64,000 bases of DNA from Psettodes erumei (taxonomy: Eukaryota; Chordata; Actinopteri; Pleuronectiformes; Psettodidae), in the NCBI GenBank assembly GCA_016785225.1, contig JAFBJZ010000601.1:806001-870000 (forward strand). Direction: 5' to 3'. The position numbers were made by a program, and so were the translations under genes. A model generated the notes under the pieces. It saw only the letters and a list, made by a program, of their open reading frames with translations. It was not told the DNA's origin and made no database searches. Below, one piece after another: positions 47,638 through 60,486 of the stretch. Numbering within the stretch: the first letter of the stretch is position 1; each line of letters starts with the position of its first letter.

Positions 47638-50600
47638 CATCACCTTCCTCTTCCTTTTCCTTCCTGTAATAAGAGCGGCTGCTGGGCATGTGTGGAACTA
47701 TGTGGATGTGGAACAGGATGCTGTTTAGCAATCTGGCTAATTGTTTAAGGGATTGGTGAGTATATGGAAGCTGGGCAGTGGTGCTGTTTTTTAATGTCGC
47801 CATTTCCTGGATTTATAGAGAAACACCAGGTTTTGTAATCAGTGTAATGGGAACAGCTGGGGTATTGATGATTATTCATCTGCATTACATTACATGTTTT
47901 GACATTTCATAGAAAGTGGATGGCTTGAAATGACAACAGTTTCAGGACTGAGCTTTTTGAGTTCAAGAGGAGCCTGATCATGATGTTGCTTCTGTTGATT
48001 GTTGATGTTTTTGTTTGTTTGTTTGTTTTTTGGGGGGGGGGGCAACTAAATGTTCATCCTTTATCCGGTGTCACTCATTTACTTAAGCTCCACACAATGT
48101 TTTGCAGGGCCTTAGCACTAAATTGGCTTATTAAAACCATCACTTTTGCAGTTCATGATTGCAGAAATGAAATGTTCATGAAAGCAGAATGAGGTGAACG
48201 TAACACAAGGCTGCCGAGTTTAATGCTGAGAGGGTGCAACAACCACAACCCTGATATCAAGCTCTTATGAATAAACCTCTTACCACAGAGTTGCAGTAGG
48301 CAGATGGCCACATGAACTGATTTGCATTGTAGATCTGTTTTTGTTTCCAGCAACTCCTGAGTAAAATATCTTTAGTTTGCTGGATGCTTTATTCTGTTCA
48401 CCAATCTAGTTTACTTACGCTGTTATTTCATGGTGAACGAACACGGTCATTCAAACTACATTTACAAATGACCACTGCAACTCTGAGGGACACGTAATGC
48501 AGAGTAAATAACTATTACTGTTAACTGTTTCTGACCATATTGTGCAATATGAACTTCTAGTAAATACAGCGTTATTAAACTTTTGTTTATGTTTAGACAT
48601 TAACAGCACTTGGCTAAGGTTAGGGAATAATGGTGGTCTGGTTTAATGCAGAAAAATTCAACCCTGACTTCAGACACAGTCTGGTCTATTAACCGTTAAC
48701 CAAAACCACAAGGTTTTCTTAACCCTAACCACTGACATGACTCTGGATGCAAACCCTGGTCTCTGCTGTCAAATTCCTGATTTTTATACGTCCACCATAC
48801 CAACCACTTATGAGTTACTCTGGTACATAAATTATGATTTTGTCACCATATTATAATTATATGTACAGTTTAGTTCTATATACACATAATTATCAGCAGA
48901 GGAGGTTGGGTGCTGGACATTTCAATCACTAAGACATTAATGGTATATGTTTGTAGAAGAATGTTGACCATACAAACACAACTGATGGAATGGTTATTTT
49001 ACCTGATTATAATAATATGAATAAAATATGTTGTACTGCTGTAAGATATTACAGGCTGCCCAGCGGCTGCCTCTTGTGGGCAGACGTTATATTGCACCAA
49101 TGCTGATTAAAACTACAGGCTTATTATATCTAGCTTTCAGCCACCAGCCCCACCATAACCTTTTATCTCACAGGTGGCAGTAACCAGGAGGTTACTGAAT
49201 CTATGACTGAAAAGTTTGCATCCTGAGAAAATCTGAAAGTTAACGAAGATGCATTACACTGCAGTATGCTGTGTGTCTGACAGATGGAGACTGTGGACAT
49301 AAGAATAGTACTGATGGTTTGAGCAGCCAGTGTAAACGAATGTGAATGTTCAGTCAGTCATTCCTGCATAGATAAAGGTTAAATGACGAAAAAAAACACG
49401 AGGAGACGACTGTGCTTTGGAGATCACAGGATGACTCATATCATGAGTCTGTTGGGTCTTGTTATGCAACCTAAAAATATCTAGCGTGACTTCTGCAGTC
49501 CCATTGCAGATTTTACTTCCAACTCCTGTTAGTGCCTGAGGATTAGCTGTTTTTCTTGACTTTTTAAAGTAGGTATTTTTTTAATGTAAGACAAATTTTG
49601 AGGAGGAAGAGGATGTGGTTGTACTGGCAGATTTTATGAACTAGCCTGGAATCTAACAGCCCCATCTCTGTCATGGTTTTAGAGGAAATAGGAACCAAAC
49701 TTTAACAGGAATGAAGGCTTGTTGAGCTGCGTGTAGCCCTCTTCCTCCTCCTCCTCCCAAAAAAACCCAAAGCTAATGCTTTTAATTTCTAAGATGTTAC
49801 CATTAGGAACTATTAGGATCAGGAGCAGTAGGAAACTCAGGCAAGTTTGAGGAAAAGTTGAAAAACTTTCCAGAAATTCCCAAAATCTCAATCCAAGCAA
49901 AACATCTCTTCTTTTAAAAGTGTGAGTGATGGACTCTGAGGCGAAGTGGTAGTGACAGAGCCAGTGAACCGAAACTCACTTGTTGGTTGAAATCGCCTTC
50001 ACACTCTGCTGCACGTCCTCAGCAAGTCGCTGCGGGCTAACATGCCAGTGGATGGCAGAGTGTGACTCACTGGACCCAAAACAATGCAAACTAATGAGAT
50101 GCGACATGCAATCAGATGGAAATTAGCATTATACATACACAGTAGCTGTTACCTTTAACCAAAGTGCCTTTGTGCCAGAACATCAATTATTTCAGGATGG
50201 GCAGTCACATTGGCAACAAAATCCTTAACCCTGACAGCTCTGTATAATGATGATGAATATTCAAAATTAACTTTATTTGATTGAAAATGTGGTTCAGATT
50301 AAAGCTAGCTGAGCCCCTTAGGCAGGTCAATCCATGATACCTCATGACTATATATAACTGATTATATTTTGGAAATATCCTTCAGATGAAGAAAAACAGA
50401 TTCAGATTGAAACTTTTCACCTGTTCCTTTTTTCTTTGACAGGCAGTGCTTTACAGTAAACGTAAAATGGGGAAGTAAAACACTGATTTTGATAGTATCA
50501 GAGCATGGTCACTCATTTGCTTACAGCAAATTTAAAGCATATGAATGAGCATTGGTTAGTAGGATTTAAGTGCTTGAATCTGCTCTATTCTCATGTTTTT

Positions 50601-52737
50601 CCGCCTCTTGGTTTCATTTCATTTTCAGCCTTCTAAAGGATGAAGGGAACATCTGCGGGGGGAACGAATGCTTTCCCCTCTTGCTAAATCTCTTTTTTCT
50701 CTCTTTCCCACCCTCAGAGTGTGAGTTCTCAGGAGACATTGGGTCAGAGGAAGAGCTCGGTGTGTGTGTCTCGGGCTTTGGGCCAAGTGTTCATTCTGCT
50801 GCAGTACCAGGCGCTGGCCCAGCGCATCAAGGTGATGGTCCGAAAAGCTGAGAATCTGGCCAAGCTCACACGGATCCCTGGAGCTCCAGGTGAAGGCTAG
50901 CAAGTCCTCATATCTAAATGAAAAAATAGATGTTGACTCACAAAATGCCCAGGATAAATGATTTCTCATCTGGTGCACTCAACAATTCCTCATATTAAAA
51001 AGGAAAATAGGCATTAAAAAATGAAAATGCCATCTCTATGGTGAGAATATGACTATGTTTAGGTGTCTGAAACTTCTGGGTTAATTGTAGAGAAAGGTGG
51101 CAGAAAGGTTGTAGAAAGGATGTGGACAGCACACCCTCACAATTACTCCCTAAGGAACCCTCCTACTTGTGAAAGACAAACTATTTTCCATACAAACTCA
51201 GCATTCACATTACCACATGAGGTTGCTTATCAGGAAAATAATATATAATATATATATAATCATAGTTATATAATAATTTATAATAAGAGTTATAAAATTA
51301 TTATGTTATACTTTATATTAAAGAAGTAAACATTTTACATCTGAAAGAATTTTTTTTTTCTGGCAGTCAAAGATTGATACTGCTCATGCTTGTATGACAT
51401 AGATGAGATAGATGAACCCTTTCTCAACTTGGTTGTACTGATGGCAGCAGTGCCCAATATAAACTCTGTACAACTATCAAATGGCAACCAGCAGAAGCTG
51501 TAACTGTTTCCATTAACCTCCCAAAGTGAAAGATATTAACTTTTTACTTTGCAAATATCTGCAATATATCTTGACTTGGTATACTGAGTAGTATCCTTGC
51601 TTAGTATATGTAACATGAGTATATTTGTACTATGGCTGACATGTACAATGACAATTGCTCATACTGCCTATGTCTGTATTCTCTTCCATTGCGCCAGCCA
51701 TAGTCAGATGGACCGATTCCCTGATTCACTTGTAGTATAATCAGATTAGGAACCAATCAGCCTGGTGTCATTTCCCCTCCTGTCTGTATCACATCTCACT
51801 GCATCTGATTTAAAGCTCTGTTTTGGTGACCAGACAGTTGGAGACTATGTAGTCATTTATGCGTTCCTTCTGAGTTTAAAGAGCAGATGGGTCCTAAAAG
51901 TAAATGCTGTCTGCAGATGTATGATTCATATCTGACAGTGACACATTGCTTTTTATTTTAGTAAATCCAATTAGCATGCAAGAATGGATTTACAAGGGAA
52001 GTCATATTTTGCCAGTGATGGCGCAGATTTGAGACTGTGACGGTGGAGAGGTGTTCCGAGCGGATAATGAGGATGTAAATCAAGATGTGCAAACCAATTC
52101 ATGTGAAGTTGACAACACAATACACAGAACTGCAGTATGCTTAGTTAATTTATTACCACCAGCACAAACCACAAATATTCAAATTTTACTGCTCCTTTTT
52201 ATTTGTTGACCCCTGTGGAAATAAACCATTTAATCTAATTATGACCTAAATAGGCAAAATGTGATAGAAAATCATGTAAATCATGATGTCATGATGTCAT
52301 TTTTCTTTACAGATCATTACGTTGTTATCAACTTGCGTCAGGATGGGAAAGTAATTGGTACCAAGGAGACCAAAGGGGCCAGTGGTCCAAACCCTGTCTG
52401 GAACGCTCCGTTTCTGTTTGACCTGCCCCCTGGTGACATCACTCAGCTGCCACTGGTCCTTGAATTCATCATCATGCAGGTACGTTTCTTCATCCTTTAC
52501 ATATAGTTAACAGAGACATGCAGTTCTAATAATGAATGCCTCATTATATCTGTTATTCTTAAATGGGTTACCTTTGTGTATCTCCAGGGCCGTCTCTACA
52601 CTAAGAGCAGTATTTTGGGTCGCGTGTTGATTGGCAGCAAGGCTCCGGAGGCAGGACACGGACACTGGAAGGAAATGTGCAGTCGGGGGCAAATAGAATC
52701 GGCCCGCTGGCACACCATACAGTCAGATATGCTGTAG
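43182..52737 (+). CDS. synaptotagmin-like protein with N-terminal anchor and two Ca-ligand-poor C2 domains
   Basis: Five coding exons in phase: 43182-43203, 45229-46232, 50718-50889, 52313-52479 and 52588-52737 (505 codons including TAG). The first exon encodes only MSQYTLG plus one base. A transmembrane segment follows at once (about residues 12-33, ILLAVGLAVFCYCLVLG), with a CC/RRRK border typical of synaptotagmins and suited to palmitoylation. A Ser/Pro-rich linker spans about 40-210. C2A covers about 215-340 (LLHFSLLF to TTYTRQLSP) and C2B about 360-500, ending in the synaptotagmin-like HWKEMC and ARWHTI. The aspartates that bind calcium in canonical C2 domains are mostly absent from both. 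It should therefore act as a calcium-independent trafficking or tethering protein. It may match a fish-retained divergent synaptotagmin such as syt18, but I cannot assign the paralogue. Confidence 0.88.
46233..50717 (+). other. 4.5-kb intron of the synaptotagmin-like gene
   Basis: Apart from a CA microsatellite (47609-47637) and a G run near 48032, I see no exon or element here. Reading through the donor at 46233 extends the frame by only 20 codons (stop at 46295), which would give a protein ending after C2A. The 2.0-kb first intron (43204-45228) and the 1.4-kb intron at 50890-52312 also show nothing supportable. Confidence 0.55.
47609..47637. repeat. (CA)n microsatellite
   Basis: About 14 CA units in an intron of the synaptotagmin-like gene. 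Confidence 0.9.
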
Positions 52738-55682
52738 GACAGATGGACAAACTGTGGGACTACACCATTATCCATGTGCTGCCTAGTGAGTGTCCCAGAG
52801 GTGGAGTTGGGGTGGGGAGAATATGGGATTGGGATGTACATGCCTCATCGGCTTCCAAAGCATTTGTTTTAATCATTTTACTTTTAGTTCTGTTGTGGAT
52901 TTTTGGTAGTTATGCTAGCTTTGATAGTTTTCCATGTTATTTATTAACAGGTAATATTCATAAATTAAATGACTAATAATACTGTTTTAGGGAGAGATGA
53001 TATCCAGATGGTCCATGTGGTATTTATAGGGGTGTAGAGGAAGAAGCACTTACCACTGGAGGAGCGTGCAAGGACAGATGTGCATTACTTTTCTCCATAT
53101 CAACAGTATTGTGCGTCCTTGCGTTGCCTTTGTGATTATCTCCAATGTGACTTCTTTAAACTGTCGTCTGTAAAACTGTATCATTCTGGATGTATGGTAT
53201 GCAGTTTGTTTTGATGTTGTAGTACCGTTTGTATTGTGCTCTCAGGCTACAAATGTTAATATTCAACAGCAATTGATGGATTTTCAAAGTTATGCTGCAA
53301 ATACAGTATGTTGCCACTCTGCCTGTGGTTTGCTGTGATGTATTACTGTGCCAGTATTTGTCCTCAAACTGTAAACACAACTCCTAACTAATGACTTGCA
53401 TTCAGTTTGTGTGGCATGCCTGCTGAATTATTGTTTTATTTTGTACAGTTCTTAATGGGGTGCAAACTGATGATAATGAGAATAATTAATATAAAATATA
53501 TGTCAAAACCAACTAATGAATGAAACCATCCTTTCAGTCAGTTAATCAATGACAAATGGAAAAAAAACGTGTATCGGTTGTTCTCTTTTTCACCACAAGA
53601 CACATGATATATATGATAATTTCACTTAGAGGATTATGTTGACATTTCTTTGGTGTACTGCTCTCAAAATTAAAAACTGCAAGAGTTTGAGGGTCAACAC
53701 CACATATACGCCAGACTAAAGATATAGGAAATACTGTATCTTGTCAAAATTGCATTACACTTTATTTTCAATATATGATAATGTCAGATTTGAGAAAATG
53801 TAATATGTTTTTAATGCAACTTTTTTGTTTGGAAAGGAATAGTTCCATTTATATGTATATTGCCCGTGCTGATGAAGACTATTGTATGAAGACTTGTTGT
53901 GTTTAGCTGATATTCCAGAGACTCTGACTCCCCAATCTCACCTGTTCTTAATGGTACTTAATTGTATTTAAGGACAATTAGCCAACCTGGATATAATAAT
54001 CAAAGTTTCAAACCACTGCATTCATGAGCTATATTGACTTTTTCAGATATTTTGACATGTCACAATTGGAAAAGCATACACAATGCACGTACACGTACAC
54101 AATGAAATGAATGACGGCTGATTTCTGTTTAGCTTTTCCATTTTGTTTCAGAGTCTAGGTATTGTGGCTGCTGGCTCGCTGTCATCCTATTTGGGCTTAC
54201 TGAGAAATTTAAATGGAAAAGAGCCAGTGTTAATGTTCTTAGTAACATGCTTTTCCCACTTATGTATTCTCTGGAAAGGCATATTGCGTCATTGTGGCTT
54301 TGACCTGCGATATTTCATAATTGTGTGTTGTTTCCTCTATTTACTTTTTTTGGAAAAAGGCCTATTGCATTGTTGGGACATCTATCCTAGAAGACAAACA
54401 ATAACTGAGTTTGTGTTTGTGAAAATGATACTGTACATTTTGGTCATTTTATGCATTAAAAAGCTCTGGGGGAGTTTCATCAGAGACCCTGCCAACAGCT
54501 ATGTTGCCACAGTCGTCTGCTTTTTATTGATGGTTCATATATTTTTACTTGCCATCAGGGCTTGTCATGTGACCACAGCAGCCACAGAGTGGGCAACAAT
54601 GCAGGAGCTAATTTTATGGTTTATGTATGGAATGGAAATTATCAGAGCAAAATCATATTTAAATTAGGAATATCTGGTCTGGACCAATAAACAATGCTAT
54701 GATATGTATCAGCAAAAAGGTGGCAGATAACATGGTACCATCTGAAACAAATAGCAACATATCTATGTCTACAGTCTGAAATCCCAGTCATGCAAGCAAC
54801 TGTACTTAAACACTTTGGTGCTCTATGGTACACCTCTGTCAGCAAGCTAATACTGTATGGTCACAATGACACTGTTTAAATGCTGATGTTCAGCAGTCAG
54901 CTATATTGTACCATCTTACTTTAGCATTTTACTGGCAAACATTTACTAATAAGCATTAAACACAAAGTGTTAAAATGTAACTTCACCCCCAACTCCAACC
55001 CCTCCATAATTTGGAAAAATGCAAGGGGCTGAGAGGGAGGTTGGGGGTGTGGATACATCCAGGGTGAAGGTAGGTAAATGCACATGTGTGGGTCATGTAA
55101 AGTAGGAACATCTATGGAGAGATTACAGTTGTCCAGTTACGGCATGTGATCAGCTCTCATACCTACTACAATATGAAGAAGTAAACAGACCGCTCACATG
55201 TCATTCAGCTATAGGATAAACACTGTGACACCAATTAACATAGCTCTATTTACTTCTATACAGTTTACATTATATTATACAGGACATTTTTTTGTATTGC
55301 ATTTTTTGTTTTCATATTTGTTGGTGATGGTCATGTGCATGTGTATGGTTGCTTGCAACAAAATAAAATGTGACAGTATGTTAGTATGTAATGTGAATAT
55401 ATAAATATTTCACGTTATCAGATTTCAGGCAACAAAGAATCATACCTGTGTTTACCTGATTTGAAGCAAAGTTTTTAATTACTGTCTTCCATTTTTCTTT
55501 GAGAGAAGAGGAGGATTGTAGCATTCGTTGCATTGTTGGTCCATGTTTGAAGTAGGTTGGTTCATCTTGTATAATGAATAATGTGTCTTTGTGCTCTTTT
55601 GGATGTCATACATAGACCCTGAACCTTTTCCCTTTGACATCAGACTATACTTCTCACTCTCATCCTGCCTTTTCTTCCTCAG
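52738..55682. other. 3' flank of the synaptotagmin-like gene
   Basis: AT-rich sequence, partly 3' UTR of the gene ending at 52737. An AATAAA is present at 55362-55367. A 174-codon hydrophobic open frame (54143-54667) begins without an ATG and shows no splice support, so it is left uncalled. No transposon or RNA gene is recognised. Confidence 0.4.
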
Positions 55683-55882
55683 ACTGCCAAACAACAGTTT
55701 CTTTCGCTGGTATGAAAGAGGAGCAAGAAGACAGACACATTTTAAAGATGAGAGCAGAGAGTGTAGGAAATGCAGATGGAGTTAATGTGGGAGTGAGGCA
55801 GGAATTGCTCAGTGACATCCCCAGGCCAGAGAAAGAGAGCTGTTTTGAAGTGGAGGACTTTTCCCCTCCGAAATCCCCTTAA
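55683..55882 (+). CDS. possible orphan terminal exon, or alternative 3' exon of the synaptotagmin-like gene
   Basis: A strong acceptor (CTGCCTTTTCTTCCTCAG, AG at 55681-55682) opens a frame of 66 codons ending at TAA 55880-55882. The product is hydrophilic and ends FEVEDFSPPKSP. Entry phase requires one preceding base. The phase-1 donor at 50889 would supply it, giving GAC and an isoform that loses most of C2B. After the TAA the same frame continues for 19 further codons (ADISVEEDHDCLSWWLQPQ) to a second TAA at 55940-55942. That hints that the first stop may be recent. I recognise no homologue. It could equally be the last exon of an unrelated gene or a chance frame. Confidence 0.35.
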
Positions 55883-55942
55883 GCGGACATTAGTGTGGAG
55901 GAGGACCATGATTGTCTGAGCTGGTGGCTCCAGCCCCAGTAA

Positions 55943-57056
55943 TGCCTGAGGATGAAGCTCACAGTGTCTTGTGAAAAATGCTGATTGCAAATGTACTGTA
56001 CATAGCAGTGTGTTGCTTTTGAGGGATCCTGTGAGGATCTGTACAGTCTGGTGGTGCTTTGTGTGAATGAAAGTCTTGTGTGCCATTTTCATTTTGATTT
56101 TTAACTTTTGTTACAGTACTGCCATGTAATGGAGTTCAAACACCAAGTTTGAATAAGCTTTAATGTCTGTGATGATGTCACTGTGAGGCAAATGCAAATG
56201 CTTGATCTGCTCCAGAGACAGTGAAAAACTGAACTCACAGTATGACCACCATCATTGTGATTTTTATGGATGGGGGCATTTTCTGCTTTCTGGAAAGTTG
56301 GAAATTAAGATTAATTCTTAGAAATATTCTCAAGACATATGCAAACCTTACCTGTGGTCTTTCCTGCTGAATTTGTCAACCTGTCTGCATTTGCATCATC
56401 TGGTCTTGAAAGAGATGTGGCAAATGCATGTTTCATGACTAAATATTTTAGGCAATGTTTCCTGTTCACAGTGGGTGACATCCCTCCCTGTAGTTAAAAA
56501 TATACATCGGATGTGCAGTTAATAGGTGATGTAATCTAACTCCTATGGTTAACTTATGTCATATCAAATCACAAAACAAGCTGCACGCACACACACACAC
56601 ACACACACACAGACACACATCAATGCACACACCCACACAAAAAGTCACATCTCAGGGTTCTTGTGAGTCAGATACCCATTACAATGTGGAAAATGTGGAA
56701 ATTTATATCTCACCGGCCCAGTTGGGTGGAAAACACATTCTCGCACTTAATTTCACTCATCATATCAAGTCATGCTTCCGATTCAGCTTTTTCTCCTTTC
56801 CCCTCACGACAAGTTCATAGCTCCTGTCCTCACTGTGTAATTATTGCTGTCTGCTGGCTTCAATCAGATGTGCTTGAGGTTATTATCGAGGCGCAGGTGA
56901 TTAAGAATGCTTTTGTTGCCCTCATCCACCCATAGATATCTTCCATCTAATTTTAAAACTTAATAAATTCAGGCAGTAAAATAAAGTTATCCATAATTTA
57001 GTAAAACATCTAAAAAATGTAAAAAAAATCTCTGTGTCTTCAAAATTCTGACTGAA
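55943..57056. other. non-coding sequence
   Basis: AT-rich sequence with a CA microsatellite at 56587-56611. No gene is seen on either strand. Confidence 0.5.
56587..56611. repeat. (CA)n microsatellite
   Basis: About 12 CA units, followed by a few interrupted CA units. Confidence 0.9.
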
Positions 57057-57367
57057 TTAAATTGGAGCAAATATTTCCCCAGAGACTCCTCTGTCATGCT
57101 TGGGAGTTAAATCCTTCAAACATGAAAGCACAAAATAGTGCACATCCTGTTTAGTGTAAAGGATGTGAAATAAAAATCCTGGCATGAGGCTGTAAAGCAT
57201 TTGATCCAGACATGCATCCCTTTTCTTCACTCCTCTGATCTGCCCACTCTCCTGGGGGAGGCTGTGTAAATGAGATTTTGCTGATCTATGTGCAGCGTAG
57301 TCTCCTCTCTCTGTGTGGGCCCGCAGTGACTCAGCTGCCCTCACAAACAGATTTCCCACATCACTTG
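57057..57367 (-). CDS. possible minus-strand terminal exon, unidentified
   Basis: On the minus strand an acceptor (TGTTGTGTTTCTCAG, AG at 57369-57368) opens 103 codons that end at a TAA at 57057-57059. The predicted product begins SDVGNLFVRAAESLRAHTER, is mixed charged and hydrophobic, and ends RGVSGEIFAPI. Its composition looks more like protein than the surrounding frames do. I do not recognise it, and no preceding exon can be joined with confidence. A weaker open frame lies at 58373-58633. It may be the last exon of a gene entering from the right, or a remnant. Confidence 0.3.
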
Positions 57368-60118
57368 CTGAGAAACACAACATTTAACACAGTTTTTCAA
57401 AACATCAAAGTTTGAAGGTGAAAGAGACGAGAAAAAAGTAGGAGACGTGATCCAAAACAAGGGCTTGTTAAAAAAACAACTATACCTTTATTAGGAGTAA
57501 AAGATTCAGTGAGTGACTCAATGAGTCATGCATTATTGATCATTTTAAGCCTTAAGTGAGAACAATTTTTGAATTGCCAGGTTGTGGAAGGTGGTTCAGG
57601 GTGGTGTTTATCCTTCATTAACATGTTGATTTTAAGTTTATTTGGCAAACCTCCAAAGGGCCATTGACCTCTGACCTTAGCGAAAAGTACTATGGAGCAT
57701 CTGGTACACTTTTATTATCTTTATTATTCTTTTTTACTAGCATACAGTACACAACTGCAGACTTGCTGATAAACATACAGTATATGAGTACAGTATTCTC
57801 TGACCAGGTATAAAATTATAGAAGTAGAATAATTTTATTAATTTTATGTAGATGGATAAAACATATAGGCATTATTTTGTATCATATGACTTAACTTTTG
57901 CTGATGGCCCCAATCAAAGACAGAAGAATGGAAGTAGTGCTATCCCCGTCCAGTCCAGTAAGCAGTGGTCCACAATTCAGTCCATGAACAACCCTCTATT
58001 GGCCTGGCTACAGACTGTGTTTTGCCACTATTGATCCACATGTGCCACTTTTTTACCTGTGTGTTCACCTGTCTGGCTGCCCTCTAGGTAGCATTCCCCT
58101 CTGAAACAGTGTGCACAACATATTGACAAGATGGCAAGCTTATTCATTTATGTGAAGGCACAGATAAACTACATTGCATAGTGTGGGAACATTATAGAAA
58201 CTATCAGTGCTACACATTAAATGGGACCAGTGATTTAGGAATTAACGACCTCTTGCCTTGCTAGATCTATCATCTTCCACACTGCTCTGCAGGATGCATC
58301 TGTGACTCATTCCTTAAGCCCGGCGCTGCTTCGGTTCCTTCACTAGACCCACGGTCTGACATTTACTGTCTGTCACTGTGCACCTGCTTTCATCTGAGGA
58401 GACAGAAGGGCCTTTATGTTCTGGGGCAGAGGGGATATGTCTTCCTTCTCTGTGGTAATATGTTGAATTAGAGGTTGAGGGGTGCCGTCCTCACATACTA
58501 AAATACTACAAACCAACTGCTTTTCAGCACTGCTACCAAAAAAACAGATTAAGAACTTAATGTATTCTTCTCTAGGATCACACAAATCTTCTGTAGGATC
58601 ACACAAAAAACTTGCACAAACATCTTCCCACACAGTGTCTCATCACTTTATCTTCACTATTGGGTTCCTCCAGACTTTCACGGAGGTTTATTGATAAAAA
58701 TGACTGAAAAAGTTTGATGAAGCATGGGGGGAATTAGGAAGCTTTATTTTTTTTATTTTGACAATTAGCAAATCTAGTTTTGTACCAATTATGGAATCAT
58801 GTGACAGAACTTCAGGGTCAGGACCACAGCTTTGAGCCAGACTGAAATATTTTGACAAATATTGGATGGATTGCTGTTACAGCTGGGGTTTGGACCACAA
58901 AGTGCAGGAGACCAGAGTCAACGGTTTCCAAGTTTTTTATGCCTTAGGCAAAAATGTTCACAAAAATTACATGGACATAACCAGGCAGTGAAGGCAGGAG
59001 GCAGGCTGGCCACAGTTTTGAGATAGCTGGGAGGCCAGCCTCGCCTCCTGCCACAACCACTATGACATTTGGAACAGATATTCATGTCCTCTACAGGATG
59101 AATTGTAAACAATTTAGGACTTTCTAGGTCAAATTTAAAATTGTTTTATAATTTGATGCTGATAATGAACTGGAAAACAAGTATCATTCCCATCAGCATC
59201 ACCTGCACTGCTTAACATTATTCCTGCTTAAAGTCACCATTGCCAGTGTGAGTATGTTAGAATTGTGATGTTAGCATTTAACTCAAAGCATGGCTTACAG
59301 CCTCAGGTACCTAGTTCTGAAACCAATATGGAGAAATAAATGCATAAAGTGCAGAGTTGTGAGTACTGACTCTAGGCTCCACCTTGAGAATGATTCACCT
59401 CTGTGTGTCACAGCACATCTTAGCCACATGTATTGATTTTGTTCTGTCTCCACCCAGCACCCAGATCAATAGGGGAGACTTGTAACCCAGGAGTGCACAG
59501 GCCGTCAGTAACCACTCTTGTCATTCTGGTTTGCAAAAATGGTCAATGCACTGTGACCCCAATTACATGAAGCAGAACTTTTTTTTTTTTTTTCACCTTT
59601 CGCCAAACATTTTTTTAAATCCAGAAAATGTCAGAGTACTAGCTAGACATTTAGATATCTTGTAAAACTTACTTTTGGCCATCAAAATATTCCAGTTCAA
59701 TACCCTAAGACAGAAAGAAAACCATCCCACATTATTTTAAACATGGGATTGATCAGAGCACTTTTTTTCTCAGATCTTTTATGATTTACATGACTTAACC
59801 CTTAAAACATCAGCTATTGTTGGAGATGATAGGATACCCAATAGTATTAGATTTTCTACTAATTATATTAATTCACAAATATGGCTTCCTGATTCTTCCA
59901 CTGTATTTGTAATTATTGATGCCACTTGATTCACTAACTTTTTTTTACATTTAAGTAATTTAAGTGGTTAATTCTCTCTTCATACTCTCATATTTGACCA
60001 TTTAACAATGATTTCCTGGCCAGGATATGAGAATTATGGAACTTTGTAGACGAGTCATCAAAAAAACTGCTTGTATGTTGCCCTCTAGTGGATCTCTGCT
60101 GTAATACACTTGCAGCAG
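57368..60118. other. non-coding sequence
   Basis: AT-rich DNA. Short minus-strand open frames at 58373-58633 and 58918-59112 have no clear splice or homology support. Nothing else is recognised. Confidence 0.4.
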
Positions 60119-60177
60119 TCAGAACCAGGTTACTGCGTGTGTGTCTGTGTGTGTATGTGTTTCTATGTCCTTGTATT

Positions 60178-60486
60178 GATCATCTTCCATTTGGTACTGA
60201 AGGTCTGGCACTCTTTTTGTAAGACTTTCGATTTCGGCTTCATGTCTCTCTCTCAGCGATTGCAGGTGGGCCACCTCAGCAGTAAGGCTCTCATTTTTCT
60301 CACTAAGGATATGATTATTTTGCCTCAGATCATAAATCTCTTCACACAGATTACCATTCTGGTCATCCTTCTCCGAGATTGTTTGCTGATCATCTTCCAT
60401 TTGGTACTGAAGGTCTGGCACTCTTTTTGTAAGACTTTCGATTTCGGCTTCATGTCTCTCTCTCAGCGATTGCAGGTGGGCCACCT
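60178..60486 (-). pseudogene. coiled-coil protein fragment built from a 210-bp repeat
   Basis: On the minus strand the frame is open and encodes a heptad-rich coiled coil (LQSLRERHEAEIESLTKRV, then EDDQ). A 99-bp stretch, 60178-60276, recurs identically at 60388-60486, a period of 210 bp or 70 residues. The intervening part (ISEKDDQNGNLCEEIYDLRQ) is also coiled coil. One side ends at a TG-rich microsatellite. The other is cut exactly where the retrotransposon copy begins. It is probably a shard of a larger repeat-containing gene or of the element's target. Identity unknown. Confidence 0.5.

Noticed and set aside
58373..58633. Minus-strand 86-codon frame near 58.5 kb.
   Set aside because: It cannot be linked in phase to the exon at 57057-57367 and has no recognised family.
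60110..60484. N-terminal 125 codons of the long plus-strand frame ending at 61915.
   Set aside because: This part is antisense to the coiled-coil repeat and precedes the retrotransposon border at 60485. The 601-codon frame is a chance fusion.
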